A stretch of 64,000 nucleotides of DNA, from contig CAWJLO010000008.1 of NCBI GenBank assembly GCA_963843685.1, positions 327,618 through 391,617 of the forward strand, given 5' to 3'. Position numbers and translations under genes: made by a program. Shown here piece by piece: positions 1-8,095 of the stretch. Below the pieces are notes generated by a model. It did not search any database, was not told the DNA's origin, and saw nothing but the letters and a program-made list of their open reading frames with translations. The number at the start of each line of letters is the position of its first letter. The stretch's first letter is position 1. This DNA comes from DASQHL01 sp963843685 (lineage in GTDB: Bacteria; Chloroflexota; Dehalococcoidia; DSTF01; JACRBR01).

Positions 1-719
1 GGATCGCCGACGGCGCCGTGGAGTGGCTCGGCGAGCTGCCGGAGCGCATCACCGGCTGCGTGTTCTCGAACGAGCTGGTCGATGCGTTCCCGGTGCATCG
101 CGTGGTGCGTGAAGGGGATGCGCTGCGCGAGGTGTACGTGACGGTGCGTGATGGCCGCTTCGTGGACGAACCTGGGCCGCTTTCAGACGATGCGCTGCGC
201 CGCTACTTCGACGATCTGGGACTGCTGCCGGGCGACGGCTGCTTTGCCGAAGTGAACCTCGACGCCGTGACGTGGTTGCACGCCGTGGCGCGGTCCCTGG
301 AGCGAGGCTACGTGCTGACATTCGACTACGGCTACGAGGCGCCCGAGCTGTACGCGCCGTGGCGCCGTGACGGCACGCTGCTCTGCTTCTACCGCCAGTC
401 CGCCAGCAGCGACCCGTACCAGCGGATCGGTAAGCAGGACATGACGGCGAGCGTCGATTTCACGACGCTGGAGCGCGCCGGCGAGGCGTCGGGGTTGCGC
501 ACGATCGCGCTGACGGACCAGGCGTCGTTCCTGTTGAGGTTGGGCCTTGCGCAGGGCGTATCCGACGTGGCGCGGACGCCCGGGCAGATGGAGGAGTACT
601 TCGCGCGGCGAAAGGTCGTGATGGACCTCATCGATCCGGCGCGGCTGGGACGTGTGAAGGTGTTGCTGCAGGGCACCGCCGTACCGGACGCGCGACTCAC
701 AGGCTTCACGGACGTGTAG
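1..719 (+). CDS. MidA/NDUFAF7-type SAM-dependent methyltransferase, C-terminal part
   Basis: The reading frame is already open at base 3, so the GTG at 18 is probably internal and the start lies outside the window. About 239 residues are visible. The segment SNELVDAFPVHRV matches the conserved (S/A)NExxDAxPV stretch of the DUF185/MidA family, and FDYGYE lies further on. Mitochondrial NDUFAF7 methylates an arginine of a complex I subunit; bacterial members are poorly characterised, so the substrate is unknown. The SAM-binding N-terminal half is off the window. No operon partner is visible, because the next gene runs toward it on the other strand. Family assignment is fairly secure, function is not. 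Confidence 0.75.
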   Translation, partial: IADGAVEWLGELPERITGCVFSNELVDAFPVHRVVREGDALREVYVTVRDGRFVDEPGPLSDDALRRYFDDLGLLPGDGCFAEVNLDAVTWLHAVARSLERGYVLTFDYGYEAPELYAPWRRDGTLLCFYRQSASSDPYQRIGKQDMTASVDFTTLERAGEASGLRTIALTDQASFLLRLGLAQGVSDVARTPGQMEEYFARRKVVMDLIDPARLGRVKVLLQGTAVPDARLTGFTDV

Positions 720-737
720 CCGTCCCGACGCGCCGTC

Positions 738-1241
738 TTAGAGACCGTTGTCTCGCGCCCACAACACGAAGTCCATGTCGCCGGGCGAGTGACCGTGGGC
801 GGCGAGGAGCAAGCCCGTCTCGGCGCGATGGTGCGTGCCGTGGTTGACCACCTGCATGACGAGCACCCAGAGCGGGCGGGCGTGGGCGTCGCCGCGACTG
901 TCCACGTACTCCACCGGAGCCGCAAGCTGTTCGAGGGTGCGCGCTCCGACGTACTCGCGGAAGGCGGCATTCGAGGCGTCGAACATCGTGCGCAGCTCGA
1001 CCAGCGAGCGGGCGTCCGCGGGCAGGGGCGGCCGGCCGGTCCAGCGCGACAGCCAGACGTTCTGGGCCGTCAGCATGTGCGTGAGATTCGCGCGGATCGC
1101 GGGAAAGCCTGGACCGGGCGAGGCGTCGAGATCTGCGTCGCTCAGCGCCGACGCGGCCTCCAGCACCCGCGCGTTCGTGGCGGCGCCGTAGTCGACGAGA
1201 GCGAGCATGTACGCCTTGAGATCGGCGGCGGAGTCAGGCAC
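738..1241 (-). CDS. DinB family protein
   Basis: This 167-residue protein has the usual length of DinB/YfiT four-helix proteins. The metal-binding histidines can be seen in LTHMLTAQNVWLSRW near residue 54 and in VNHGTHHRAE near residue 132. DinB members are metal-dependent thiol transferases or stress-induced proteins of varied, often unknown, substrate. The start is GTG at 1239-1241, which overlaps the last codons of the upstream muconolactone-isomerase-like gene by 8 bases, so the two are probably co-transcribed and translationally coupled. Nothing identifies the substrate. Confidence 0.8.
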   Translation of the reverse strand: MPDSAADLKAYMLALVDYGAATNARVLEAASALSDADLDASPGPGFPAIRANLTHMLTAQNVWLSRWTGRPPLPADARSLVELRTMFDASNAAFREYVGARTLEQLAAPVEYVDSRGDAHARPLWVLVMQVVNHGTHHRAETGLLLAAHGHSPGDMDFVLWARDNGL

Positions 1242-1548
1242 GGGCGGCCGCCGCGGTGGCCCAGCGCGCGTTCTCGAGCGCTTGCTGGGCGGAGACCATC
1301 GGCAGGATCTCCCACTCCAGGTAGGCGGAGACGGGCAGGCGCTGGAGCAGCACCGCCAGCTCCTCGTGCGAGTCCATGTCGACGATGGCCACGCCCGCAG
1401 CCTTCCCCAGGAGTGCCCCGACCCCCTTTGCCTTGCCAGTGCGTTCGAGTTCGGCGAGCACCTGCCATGTGCCGGCGACCTGGCCCATCCACTGCTCGCG
1501 GGGCATGGGTGGCATCTGCCGCAGTTCAGCCTTGACGAAATAGAGCAT
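1234..1548 (-). CDS. muconolactone isomerase-like small protein
   Basis: The protein has 104 residues with an MLYFVKAEL start, a LxxSGK-like LERTGKAKG segment, VDMDSHEELAVLLQRLP, and YLEWEILPM near residue 76. This pattern follows muconolactone delta-isomerase-like ferredoxin-fold proteins (about 90-100 residues). True members isomerise muconolactone in catechol breakdown, but no catechol genes lie nearby, so the reaction is uncertain. The ATG at 1546-1548 is preceded by a clean GGAGGT six bases upstream. It is the first gene of a two-gene unit with the DinB gene. Confidence 0.65.
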   Translation of the reverse strand: MLYFVKAELRQMPPMPREQWMGQVAGTWQVLAELERTGKAKGVGALLGKAAGVAIVDMDSHEELAVLLQRLPVSAYLEWEILPMVSAQQALENARWATAAAARA

Positions 1549-1698
1549 CGGCTGACCTCCTGTCCTGGCTTGACCGAATCTGGGCGCCCCCTGGCGAGTA
1601 TAGCCCCTCCCGGCTTCGCGGGGCGTGTCCGGCGGGGGCGTAGTCGTTTGGAAACACGTTTTCACCGCCGGCTGGGCGATACTATCTCCGAGGCATCG

Positions 1699-1935
1699 AT
1701 GAACTTCCGGAAGAACGCGCCCGCCAAGATCGCCGCGATCATCGCCAGCATCGGCGCGCTTGTCGGCACGTTGGTGCTGGTGCAGCAGAACCCGCCGCCC
1801 GCCGCCGCCGACACATCGTCGCCAGCGCCGGTCTCGGCGCAGCCGACGCCGATCCGCTCGCGGGCGGGAACAAACGTGCAGCAACCCGTGGCCCCGGCCC
1901 CGCGCGTCCGGCACACGAGGACCCGTGCTTCCTGA
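1699..1935 (+). CDS. small membrane-anchored protein upstream of apbE
   Basis: This 78-residue protein begins with a short basic stretch (NFRKNAPAK) followed by one hydrophobic segment (about residues 10-30). A Pro/Ala/Ser/Thr-rich tail follows, and the last residues are basic. It looks like a signal anchor with an extracytoplasmic linker and no folded domain. It ends two bases before the apbE start. In flavinylation operons this place is often held by an FMN-binding protein that has just such an anchor and linker. Here the FMN-binding domain is absent, so this may be a remnant or a distinct small partner. No family was recognised. Confidence 0.5.
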   Translation: MNFRKNAPAKIAAIIASIGALVGTLVLVQQNPPPAAADTSSPAPVSAQPTPIRSRAGTNVQQPVAPAPRVRHTRTRAS

Positions 1936-1936
1936 G

Positions 1937-2845
1937 ATGCTCCACCACGAATTCCCGGCGATGGGTGGCGTCACAGAGATCCAGATCGTCACGGGCGACC
2001 TGGCCGACGCGATGCGACTGCACGCGCTGTTCGTCGCGCACGAGCGCACGATGAGCCGGTTCCTGCCTGACAGCGAGCTGAACACCCTGAACGCGTCAGC
2101 CCCGCGCGTGTTCGAGGCGTCGCCCCTGCTCTTCGACGTCGTCAGCGACGCGGTGGGATGGGCGTGCGTGACGGACGGCGTCTTCGACCCGACGATCATC
2201 GACGTGCTCGAGGCCGTCGGGTACGACCGCCCCTTCGAGCGGCTATCGCCCCGCGGGCCGGCAGTGCTCGACCGGCCGGCCGCCAAGACCGGCCGCTGGC
2301 GCGCGATCTCGCTGGACCACGACGCCGAGACGATCGGCCTGCCGCGCGGCGTGCGCATCGATCTCGGAGGCATCGGCAAGGGCTACACGGTCGACCGGGC
2401 GATCGCGGCTCTGGGGCGAGGCGCCAACGCGATGGTCAACGCGTCGGGCGACCTCTACGCGGCCGGGGACGGCCCCGAGGGCGAGGGCTGGTATGTCGGC
2501 GTCCAGGATCCATTCGACAGCAGCCGCGACGTCGCGGTCCTGAACGTGAACGACCGCGGCGTGGCGACCTCCGGCACGACGAACCGCAACTGGATGGCGG
2601 GAGACACGCGCTATCACCACCTGATCGACCCGCGCGCCGCCACATCATCCCAGAGCGACCTCGCCGCGGTGACGGTCGTGGCGCCGACGGCGACGCAGGC
2701 GGACGTGCTGGCGAAAACAGCGCTGCTGCTCGGTTCGCGCGCCGGGCTGCGCTTTGTGGAGCGCTTCTCGGGCGCCGCGGCGGTGGCGGTGCGATCGGAT
2801 GGTGAGTTGATCCTTTCGCGGGGCGCCGCGGAGTACCTGGCATGA
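1937..2845 (+). CDS. apbE: ApbE-type FAD:protein FMN transferase
   Basis: ApbE enzymes transfer FMN from FAD to a threonine or serine of extracytoplasmic redox proteins. The family blocks are visible: FPAMGGVTEI at the N-terminus, VFDPTI, the nucleotide/Mg-binding IDLGGIGKGYTVDRA, NASGDLYAAGDG, ATSGTTNR, and HHLIDPRAA followed by VTVVAPTATQADVLAKTALL. The length from the ATG at 1937 is 302 residues, normal for the family. A GTG at 1925 in the same frame is an alternative start. There is no obvious lipobox. The 3' end overlaps the ferric-reductase-like gene by four bases (ATGA), so the two make a redox operon. No canonical FMN_bind target is encoded next to it. Confidence 0.88.
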   Translation: MLHHEFPAMGGVTEIQIVTGDLADAMRLHALFVAHERTMSRFLPDSELNTLNASAPRVFEASPLLFDVVSDAVGWACVTDGVFDPTIIDVLEAVGYDRPFERLSPRGPAVLDRPAAKTGRWRAISLDHDAETIGLPRGVRIDLGGIGKGYTVDRAIAALGRGANAMVNASGDLYAAGDGPEGEGWYVGVQDPFDSSRDVAVLNVNDRGVATSGTTNRNWMAGDTRYHHLIDPRAATSSQSDLAAVTVVAPTATQADVLAKTALLLGSRAGLRFVERFSGAAAVAVRSDGELILSRGAAEYLA

Positions 2846-3942
2846 ACCACGAGTTCTGGTACCTGTCGCGGGCGGCCGGCTTCACGGCCTATCTGTTGCT
2901 GTTCAGCTCGGTCGCACTCGGGATCGCTATCGGCACGCGGCTGACCGAGCGGTTCGTGCGCCGCAACGTGGTGTTCGACCTCCATCGCTTCACGACGATC
3001 CTGGCGCTGCTGTTCACGCTGTTCCACGTGTACGTGCTGTTGGGCGACGGCTACTTCAACTTCAACGTCTGGCAGCTCTCGGTGCCGTTCCTGACGCCGT
3101 ACCGCACGTGGCAGACGGCCGTCGGCGTGGCATCGCTCTACGCGATGGTGCTGCTGATCGCCAGCTTCTACATACGGCAGTACATCGGCTATCGCGCGTG
3201 GCGCGCGCTGCACTTCCTGACGTTCGCGCTGTACGCGGGCGCAACGCTGCACGGCATCACTGCGGGCACGGACACGACGCAGACGTGGGCGCGGATGATC
3301 TACCTCCTGACCGGGGCATCTATCGTCGCGCTCATCATGTACCGAGTCCAGTACCGGGTCCCGGACAACGAGACCGTGCGGACGCTGCGGCTCGTCGGCG
3401 GCGCGGCGACGATCATGACGGCGGTGCTGCTCGTCTTCGGGACGGGGCTCCTGCGATCCGCGACGAACACGCTGGCCGGCCAGAACCTGGCGGCGGCGCA
3501 ACCGGCCCCGTCTCAGGCCGGCGGTGCGTATCCGTTCCTGGACAGCTTCGCGGCCGACTTCACCGGCACTTACACACAGTCGAACGTCGCGGGCTACTCA
3601 ACACTCGCGATGGACGGCGCGACGACCGGGGATCTTCCCACGCAGGTGCACATCGAACTCGTGCAGCTCGGCGACAACGACCGCGACGGCGACTCGGGCC
3701 GCGATACGGACACCGACGGCGACTCGAGGATCTCATCAAACGTGGTCCGCGTCACGGATTCCTCGACGGGCACACCGCTGTGCAGCGGAGAGCTGACAGC
3801 ACTCGACGGGAACTATCTGCAATTCACCTGCGACGGCAGCGGGCCCTACACGGGCGTGCAGATGACGGTGGCCGCGAACGTGCGCGCAAGTCGCGACGGC
3901 AGCTTCAGCGGTCCTCTCAACGGCACGATGGCACGCAGTTAG
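2842..3942 (+). CDS. ferric reductase-like transmembrane protein with unusual C-terminal domain
   Basis: The first 205 residues hold about six hydrophobic helices typical of the ferric reductase/MsrQ-like cytochrome b fold. Four histidines suit two b hemes: H48 in DLHRF, H62 in LFHVY, H124 in LHFLTF and H137 in LHGI. Residues 210-366 form a separate polar domain, probably outside the cell. It contains an Asp/Arg-rich stretch (residues 279-296, DRDGDS, DTDTDGDS) resembling calcium-binding thrombospondin type 3 repeats, plus cysteines at 314 and 330. The gene overlaps apbE by ATGA. The C-terminal domain was not recognised and carries no clear flavinylation motif. Electron transfer across the membrane is inferred from the fold and the ApbE context. 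Confidence 0.7.
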   Translation: MNHEFWYLSRAAGFTAYLLLFSSVALGIAIGTRLTERFVRRNVVFDLHRFTTILALLFTLFHVYVLLGDGYFNFNVWQLSVPFLTPYRTWQTAVGVASLYAMVLLIASFYIRQYIGYRAWRALHFLTFALYAGATLHGITAGTDTTQTWARMIYLLTGASIVALIMYRVQYRVPDNETVRTLRLVGGAATIMTAVLLVFGTGLLRSATNTLAGQNLAAAQPAPSQAGGAYPFLDSFAADFTGTYTQSNVAGYSTLAMDGATTGDLPTQVHIELVQLGDNDRDGDSGRDTDTDGDSRISSNVVRVTDSSTGTPLCSGELTALDGNYLQFTCDGSGPYTGVQMTVAANVRASRDGSFSGPLNGTMARS

Positions 3943-4027
3943 ATCCTTTTCTCCGGCCCTCCGTCGGGATAGAATCAAGCCACCTCCCCCGCGCCCTCCC
4001 GGGCGCTACCTTGCGGAAGGAGCGCCG

Positions 4028-4066
4028 GTGCCGACGTCCAACATCGGGTACGGAGCCGCAGCCTGA
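4028..4066 (+). CDS. possible 12-residue upstream ORF coupled to the GNAT gene
   Basis: A GTG at 4028 follows GGAAGGAG with five bases of spacing, a better ribosome site than the one in front of the next gene. It opens a 12-codon frame (MPTSNIGYGAAA) whose TGA at 4064-4066 overlaps the ATG of the acetyltransferase gene as TGATG. That layout would let ribosomes re-initiate on the downstream gene. The peptide may have no function of its own. It could also be an in vitro indel that split the true N-terminus of the downstream protein, but the 12 residues do not look like one. Confidence 0.3.
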   Translation: MPTSNIGYGAAA

Positions 4067-4566
4067 TGGCGAACAGCGCCGTCACCGTCCGGCCGATCGA
4101 TTTCGCGCGCGATGAACCGCAGCTCCACTCCTTCCTTGGCGAGCGCGACCGCATGCGTCTCCATAACTGCGAGGTGGCGTGCGACGCCGGCGACTGCTTC
4201 GTGTATGTGGCCGTCGAGGAAGGCGTGGCCGTCGGCTGGGCGGTCGTGCACACGAAGTTCCGCGACGACCAGGACTGGGACCCGCCGGACGATGACACGC
4301 GCGCCTTCCAGGAGGGCGAGAACGCGTATTTGGAGAACATCGAGGTGACGGCTCGGCACCGAAGCTCCGGCGTCGGGGCGCGGCTGCTGGAAGCGGCACA
4401 GACGGAGGCGAAAAAGCGCGGCAAGCGCTACCTGTGGCTGCACACGAGCGAGAACAATGTGAAGGCGCACCGGCTGTTCGACCGGGACGGTTGGACGCAC
4501 GAGAAGAGCGTCTATCCTCCGTGGAAGCCGACGTCGCGCACGCGCGTGTACCGCAAGGCGCTGTAG
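4066..4566 (+). CDS. GNAT family N-acetyltransferase
   Basis: The protein has 166 residues. The acetyl-CoA site is seen in VTARHRSSGVGARLLEAA, the GNAT motif A with (R/Q)xxGxG/A, followed by GKRYLWLHTSENNVKAHRLF, motif B with the usual NxxAxxLYxxxGF-like pattern. Substrate cannot be told: GNAT enzymes acetylate small amines, antibiotics or proteins. The start ATG overlaps the stop of a 12-codon upstream frame. The next small gene follows after 19 bases. Confidence 0.8.
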   Translation: MANSAVTVRPIDFARDEPQLHSFLGERDRMRLHNCEVACDAGDCFVYVAVEEGVAVGWAVVHTKFRDDQDWDPPDDDTRAFQEGENAYLENIEVTARHRSSGVGARLLEAAQTEAKKRGKRYLWLHTSENNVKAHRLFDRDGWTHEKSVYPPWKPTSRTRVYRKAL

Positions 4567-4585
4567 GGCGAGAGGACGCAGGATC

Positions 4586-4792
4586 ATGCGGAAGACGTTC
4601 GTCCGTACGCTGGCAGTGACCGCCGTGATGCAGTTCGTCGTAACGCGCTCGCGTGCAGGTCACGCGATCGAGGAAGGCACCGCCGAGCGCTTGTGGGCGC
4701 TGTATCCGCTCAACGTGCTGCTGAACGCGCTCGCCTGGACGCTCCTGATCGCCGCTGCCGCGCGCGTGACGCGCGCACTCCGCCCCGGCTGA
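4586..4792 (+). CDS. small membrane protein, unknown function
   Basis: The product is 68 residues with an ATG at 4586 and GGAC/AGGA purines just upstream. A hydrophobic span (about residues 40-60, LLNALAWTLLIAAAARV) indicates one membrane helix near the C-terminus, after a charged middle (HAIEEGTAERLW). It sits between the GNAT and phzF genes on the same strand with short spacing, so it may share their transcript. No family was recognised. Confidence 0.5.
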   Translation: MRKTFVRTLAVTAVMQFVVTRSRAGHAIEEGTAERLWALYPLNVLLNALAWTLLIAAAARVTRALRPG

Positions 4793-4829
4793 TCGAACAC
4801 ATCTCCTCCAAGTCCAGGAAGAAGAGGCT

Positions 4830-5708
4830 ATGACGAAGCACATCATTCGCCACGTCGACGCGTTCACGTCGCGGGCGCTGGAAGGCAACCCGGCAGCGGT
4901 CGTGGACGGCGACGCGCTCGACACCGACACCATGCAACGCATCGCGCTGAACCAGCATCTCTCCGAGACCGTGTTCCTGCTGCCGCCCGAATCGCGGGAG
5001 CACGACGCGCGGCTGCGGATCTTCACGCCCGGCACCGAGTTGCCCTTCGCCGGCCACCCGACGATCGCCGCATCGCACGTCCTCGTGACCGAGGGGCGCG
5101 CCACGCCGCCGTCGGGGCGGCCGCTGCTGCTGGAGACGGGCGCCGGCGTGATCCCGGTGGAGATCGAATCCGGAGATCCGCCTCGCTACACCATGACGCA
5201 GGCTGCCGCGAAGTTCCGTCCGTCGCAGTTCGACGCCGCTACGATCGCGGCGGCCGTCGGACTCGAAGCGGCGGACATCGTGCGCGCAGAGCAGGTCTCG
5301 ACCGGGCTCTTCTGGCTCATCGCGCAGGTGTCGTCGCTGGAGGCGATGCTACGCGTCAAGCCTGACCTGATGCGGCTGCTGCAGATCCCGCACGGGCTGA
5401 CCATCTTCTGTCTCGGCGCGCAATCGCCGGACGCGGACATCCACGTGCGTGCGTTCGCCCCGGAAGCGGGCGTGCAGGAGGATCCGGTGACCGGCAGCAG
5501 CAACGGCTGCATCGGGGCGTTCATCGCGAAGCACGGGCTGATGCCCGCGCGCGACGCCGAGATCCGCTACGTGTCGGAGCAGGGCATCGAAATGGGGCAG
5601 CCGGGCCGCGTGCACGTCCGCGTGAGCGGGGCGGGTGACGACATCCGGGCGCACGTCGGCGGCAGCGCGGTGACGGTGCTGCGGGGCGAGTTGCTGCTTC
5701 CGGATTGA
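4830..5708 (+). CDS. PhzF family isomerase/epimerase-like protein
   Basis: PhzF proteins have two diaminopimelate-epimerase-like halves. The 292-residue length fits. Visible family blocks are VDAFTSRALEGNPAAVV at the N-terminus, LSETVFLLPP with the catalytic glutamate, LPFAGHPTIAASHVL, and EDPVTGSSNGCIGAFIAK in the C-terminal half. PhzF itself isomerises a phenazine precursor, but most genomes carry paralogues of unknown substrate and no other phenazine genes are present here, so only the fold can be claimed. A GAAGAGG ribosome site precedes the ATG. Confidence 0.85.
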   Translation: MTKHIIRHVDAFTSRALEGNPAAVVDGDALDTDTMQRIALNQHLSETVFLLPPESREHDARLRIFTPGTELPFAGHPTIAASHVLVTEGRATPPSGRPLLLETGAGVIPVEIESGDPPRYTMTQAAAKFRPSQFDAATIAAAVGLEAADIVRAEQVSTGLFWLIAQVSSLEAMLRVKPDLMRLLQIPHGLTIFCLGAQSPDADIHVRAFAPEAGVQEDPVTGSSNGCIGAFIAKHGLMPARDAEIRYVSEQGIEMGQPGRVHVRVSGAGDDIRAHVGGSAVTVLRGELLLPD

Positions 5709-5715
5709 TACGCGG

Positions 5716-6900
5716 CTAGGCGACGGGCTGCGGCAGCAAGCGCTGGAAGAGCTCGTTGCTGAGGAGCCGGCCACGCGCGGTGAGTCGCACGCGACGGTCG
5801 GCGCGCTCCAGAAGCCCGTAGCCGATGAACTCGTTGAGCACGTCGCCGTAGACGCTCTCCATCGAGCGGCCATAGCGTGACTCGAACGTGGCCGCGTCGA
5901 CGCCGTCGTTCAGGCGGAGGCCCAGGATCAACGTGTCGGCCATGGACAGCTCGGGCGTGATCGCCTCGGCGCCGGCAATGTGCCGCATCTCGCCGGACCC
6001 GTTTGCGCGCGCGGCGACGGACTCATCGACCAGTTCTTCGTAGCGGTTCGGGAGGAGCACCGTCGAGAAGCGCACGCCGTTGAGGAACGAGTGCGCGCCG
6101 GCGCCGAGGCCCAGGTACTCGCGGTTCTGCCAGTAGATGAGGTTGTGGCGGCAGCGCCGTCCCGGACGCGCCCAGTTCGAGATCTCGTAGTGCTCGTAGC
6201 CGGCGCGGGCGAGGCGCTCCTCGGTCCACTCGTACTGCTCCGCCTGCGCGTCGGCGTCCGGCGGGGGCACGCGGCCACGCGCGACGTCGCGGGCGAGCGG
6301 CGTGCCCTCTTCGACCGTCAGCGCGTAGAGCGACAGGTGCTCCGGGCCAAGCGCGAGCGCCGTCTCGAGCGAACGGCGCCAGTTCTCCATCGGCTGCTCG
6401 GGCAGGCCGTAGATCAGATCGAGGTTCACGTTGTCGAAGCCGGCCGCACGGGCCGATGCGTACGCGTCGCGCGCCTGATCGCCGGAGTGGATGCGGTCGA
6501 GCTGCTTCAGCTCATCGTCATCAAACGACTGGACGCCGATCGACAGACGGTTGAACCCGGCAGCACGGAGGCCCCGCAGGTACTCGGTCGAGAGGCTGCC
6601 GGGGTTCGCCTCCAGCGAGATCTCGGCGTCATCGAGCACCTCGAACGTCGCGCGCAGACCGTCGAGCATCTTCGCCATCTCTTCGACGGGCGCGAGGCTG
6701 GGTGTGCCGCCGCCGAAGAAGACAGACTCGACGGCGCGGCCGCGGGCCGCAGCGGCCCATAGCGATGCGTCCTTGAGCAAGGTGTCCGAGTACGTCGGGA
6801 TCATGTGCTCGTGGCCGGCGTACGAGTTGAAGTCGCAGTAGCCGCACTTCGCGGTGCAGAACGGGATGTGCAGGTAGAGCCCGATTGTGTCTGAGGTCAC
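5716..6900 (-). CDS. hemW: HemW-like radical SAM protein
   Basis: The 394-residue product starts at GTG 6898-6900, just before the conserved N-terminus IGLYLHIPFCTAKCGYCDF. The three cysteines C15, C19 and C22 bind the radical SAM [4Fe-4S] cluster. The residue after CxxC is Asp-Phe rather than the fourth cysteine of coproporphyrinogen oxidase HemN. That marks HemW, a heme-binding protein thought to insert heme into targets. Other family blocks are FFGGGTPSLAP, EANPGS, RLSIGVQSF and ISNWARPGRRCRHNLIYW. The frame remains open upstream to 7074, but that part lacks family similarity and overlaps the next gene. Confidence 0.85.
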   Translation of the reverse strand: MTSDTIGLYLHIPFCTAKCGYCDFNSYAGHEHMIPTYSDTLLKDASLWAAAARGRAVESVFFGGGTPSLAPVEEMAKMLDGLRATFEVLDDAEISLEANPGSLSTEYLRGLRAAGFNRLSIGVQSFDDDELKQLDRIHSGDQARDAYASARAAGFDNVNLDLIYGLPEQPMENWRRSLETALALGPEHLSLYALTVEEGTPLARDVARGRVPPPDADAQAEQYEWTEERLARAGYEHYEISNWARPGRRCRHNLIYWQNREYLGLGAGAHSFLNGVRFSTVLLPNRYEELVDESVAARANGSGEMRHIAGAEAITPELSMADTLILGLRLNDGVDAATFESRYGRSMESVYGDVLNEFIGYGLLERADRRVRLTARGRLLSNELFQRLLPQPVA

Positions 6901-6943
6901 GATCGATCGTAGCAACGCGACCCGCCCGGCGCCACGCGCAGCT

Positions 6944-7834
6944 TCAGGTGAGGGCGGCGAGCCAGCCGACGGAGACGATGGCCGATCCGATTCCGAGAAG
7001 GCTGAAGCCGACCTGAAGCGACGTCGCGTCCCGTCGCAGCGCGTAGACGCCGGCGCTGGCGGCAAGGCAGACAACGCCGACGAGCGCCGCCGGCACGTAC
7101 CACGTGAGGTCGTAGTTCACGAACGGCGCGAGCGCCGCGGTCAGAGCCAGCGCCGCGCCGAATGCGCCCCATCCGACAGCCATCGAACCGCGCGCGCCGA
7201 GACGATGCGCGAGGCCGCGCACGCCTTGCGACGCGTCGGCATCGATGTCCGGCAGCGTGTTCGCGAGGTGGAGTGCCAGCCCGACCAGCGCGCCGAGCGG
7301 CAGCAGCCACCAGAGGGCCGGGCGCCAGACACCGGCCACACCCCACACCCACGCCGGTAGCGTGGGGATCGCGACCATGTACGGCAGGGCGCTGAACGCA
7401 GTGCGCTTGAGCCGCACGTCGTACGCCAGTCCGCAGGCGAGACCCAGCACAGCGAGCGAGAACCCGATCCCGCCAAGCGTCGCAGCTACGACGCACGCAC
7501 CGAGCGCGAGCAGGGCGGCGGTGATTCCGGCGGCCGGCGGCCGGACGAGGCCGGCCGCGATGGGCTTCCAGGGCTTCGTTTCAGCGTCCAGGGCTCGGTC
7601 GCAGTAGTCGTTCGTGACGCCGATGGCGCACTGCGCGAGCAGCATGACGAGCAGCATGCGGGTCAGCAGGCCGGCGGGCGGCGCGCCTTGCCACGCGACC
7701 GTAGCCAGCGCGGCCGTCGCCACCACGTTCAACAGCGTGGGGAAGGGGTGGACGATGCGAAGGACGCGGAGGTAGCGAGCGACGCGCGTCGGCGTGGGCG
7801 CCTGGGTCTCGGACAGCACGGCGGCACGATGCAT
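6944..7834 (-). CDS. UbiA family prenyltransferase
   Basis: This is an integral membrane protein of 296 residues with eight or nine hydrophobic segments. The first aspartate motif NDYCDRALDAE lies near residue 75 and the second, LPDIDADASQGVR, near residue 196. Both bind the Mg-prenyl-diphosphate substrate in UbiA enzymes. Members prenylate hydroxybenzoate, naphthoate, heme or glycerol phosphates. The acceptor cannot be fixed here, and hemW downstream on the same strand is the only hint. The ATG at 7832-7834 follows GAGGGG. The gene is divergent from the phosphoribosyltransferase leader. Confidence 0.8.
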   Translation of the reverse strand: MHRAAVLSETQAPTPTRVARYLRVLRIVHPFPTLLNVVATAALATVAWQGAPPAGLLTRMLLVMLLAQCAIGVTNDYCDRALDAETKPWKPIAAGLVRPPAAGITAALLALGACVVAATLGGIGFSLAVLGLACGLAYDVRLKRTAFSALPYMVAIPTLPAWVWGVAGVWRPALWWLLPLGALVGLALHLANTLPDIDADASQGVRGLAHRLGARGSMAVGWGAFGAALALTAALAPFVNYDLTWYVPAALVGVVCLAASAGVYALRRDATSLQVGFSLLGIGSAIVSVGWLAALT

Positions 7835-7960
7835 TCCGCCCCTCTTCGGTAGGTCCCTGACCGATGATACTCCGCGTTCGGTTCAGCGGATGCGCCGGCC
7901 GCCGCACCCCACAACAGCCGCACGAAGGCAAAGGCGTCGCGAGAAAGTAACAGCCAGCCC

Positions 7961-7990
7961 TTGACAGCTTTCGCAGTTCCGCAATATCGT
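7961..7990 (+). promoter_or_regulatory. sigma-70-type promoter of the phosphoribosyltransferase leader
   Basis: TTGACA at 7961-7966 is a perfect -35 box. It is followed after 18 bases by TATCGT (7985-7990) as a four-of-six -10 box. Transcription would begin near 7997, giving a leader of about 285 bases before the gene at 8282. The stretch from 7835 to the promoter shows no gene. Confidence 0.55.
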
Positions 7991-8051
7991 AGATCTTAGC
8001 CCGATCCGGACGGGCCATGAGAACGCCGAAAGCATCCGAAGGAGGTGTCTC

Positions 8052-8093
8052 ATGATTGACCGCATCCGTTGGGGTGTCTGGCAAGTCGACTGA
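8052..8093 (+). CDS. 13-residue leader peptide
   Basis: An ATG at 8052 follows a textbook AAGGAGGT site with six bases of spacing after GGAGG. The frame reads MIDRIRWGVWQVD and stops at TGA 8091-8093. Such a strong ribosome site on so short a frame, inside a promoter-proximal leader, suggests a translated leader peptide. Two tryptophan and two arginine codons among 13 could serve as a stalling signal, but they are not adjacent, so the sensed amino acid, if any, is unclear. A hairpin starts three bases after the stop. Confidence 0.6.
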   Translation: MIDRIRWGVWQVD

Positions 8094-8095
8094 TT

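Noticed and set aside
1207..1935. A 242-residue plus-strand frame ending with the small anchor peptide
   Set aside because: Its first 160 residues are antisense to the muconolactone-isomerase-like gene; only the last 78 residues from ATG 1699 look like a real product.
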